Assembly: GCA_012517025.1 (NCBI GenBank) | Contig: JAAYVT010000043.1 | Span: forward strand, 1 to 6,545 | Source: Phyllobacteriaceae bacterium | Lineage (GTDB): Bacteria; Pseudomonadota; Alphaproteobacteria; Rhizobiales; Ancalomicrobiaceae | Direction of reading: 5' to 3' | DNA length: 6,545 bases | In this document: positions 6,533-6,545 of the stretch, piece by piece | Numbering within the stretch: position 1 is the first letter of the stretch | Layout of the letters: each line of letters opens with the position of its first letter | Translations under genes and position numbers: made by a program | Notes under the pieces: generated by a model | Told to the model about the DNA's origin: nothing | What the model saw: the letters and a program-made list of their open reading frames with translations, nothing else | Database searches by the model: none

Positions 6533-6545
6533 TTCGGGGTCTGGG

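Overview
The window comes from a GC-rich bacterium. Dense coding on both strands, a GTG/ATG start style and a Shine-Dalgarno-led gene fit this. The small glycine-zipper gene resembles proteins I associate with Proteobacteria, so a GC-rich proteobacterium is my best guess, but the sequence alone does not settle the phylum.

Layout. About 79% of the window (nt 1-5185, + strand) is one enormous open frame that already runs off the left edge, so the gene is 5'-truncated here. The visible part encodes over 1,720 residues. It begins with roughly 450 residues of degenerate TPR/alpha-helical repeats, followed by a helical linker carrying a Y-x-x-G-x-L-P-V-H-L-L motif, then a split PIN-like nuclease domain, and ends with about 800 residues of mostly helical sequence that I cannot assign. 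The architecture best matches the large TPR-PIN proteins that, as I recall, have been discussed as TPR-GreAB-C-PIN conflict (defence) components. That assignment is from memory of motifs, not from a search.

A 207-bp gap (nt 5186-5392) separates it from two small minus-strand genes. This gap lies between convergent genes and holds a long imperfect inverted repeat (10 bp perfect core, 60-nt spacer). The first minus-strand gene (nt 5393-5749) encodes a 118-residue glycine-zipper protein of unknown function. The second (nt 6060-6518) encodes a 152-residue protein with winged-helix-like features and a strong ribosome binding site. Between the two lies a 310-bp stretch without a convincing gene (nt 5750-6059). 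It contains nested inverted repeats and one copy of a 14-bp direct repeat, whose other copy sits inside the inverted-repeat loop downstream of the giant gene.

How they work together. The giant gene is transcribed towards the two small genes, so it is not in an operon with them. Any true partner would lie to the left, outside the window. The combination of a giant repeat-nuclease protein and a winged-helix orphan suggests an accessory region, but no integrase, transposase or attachment site is visible.
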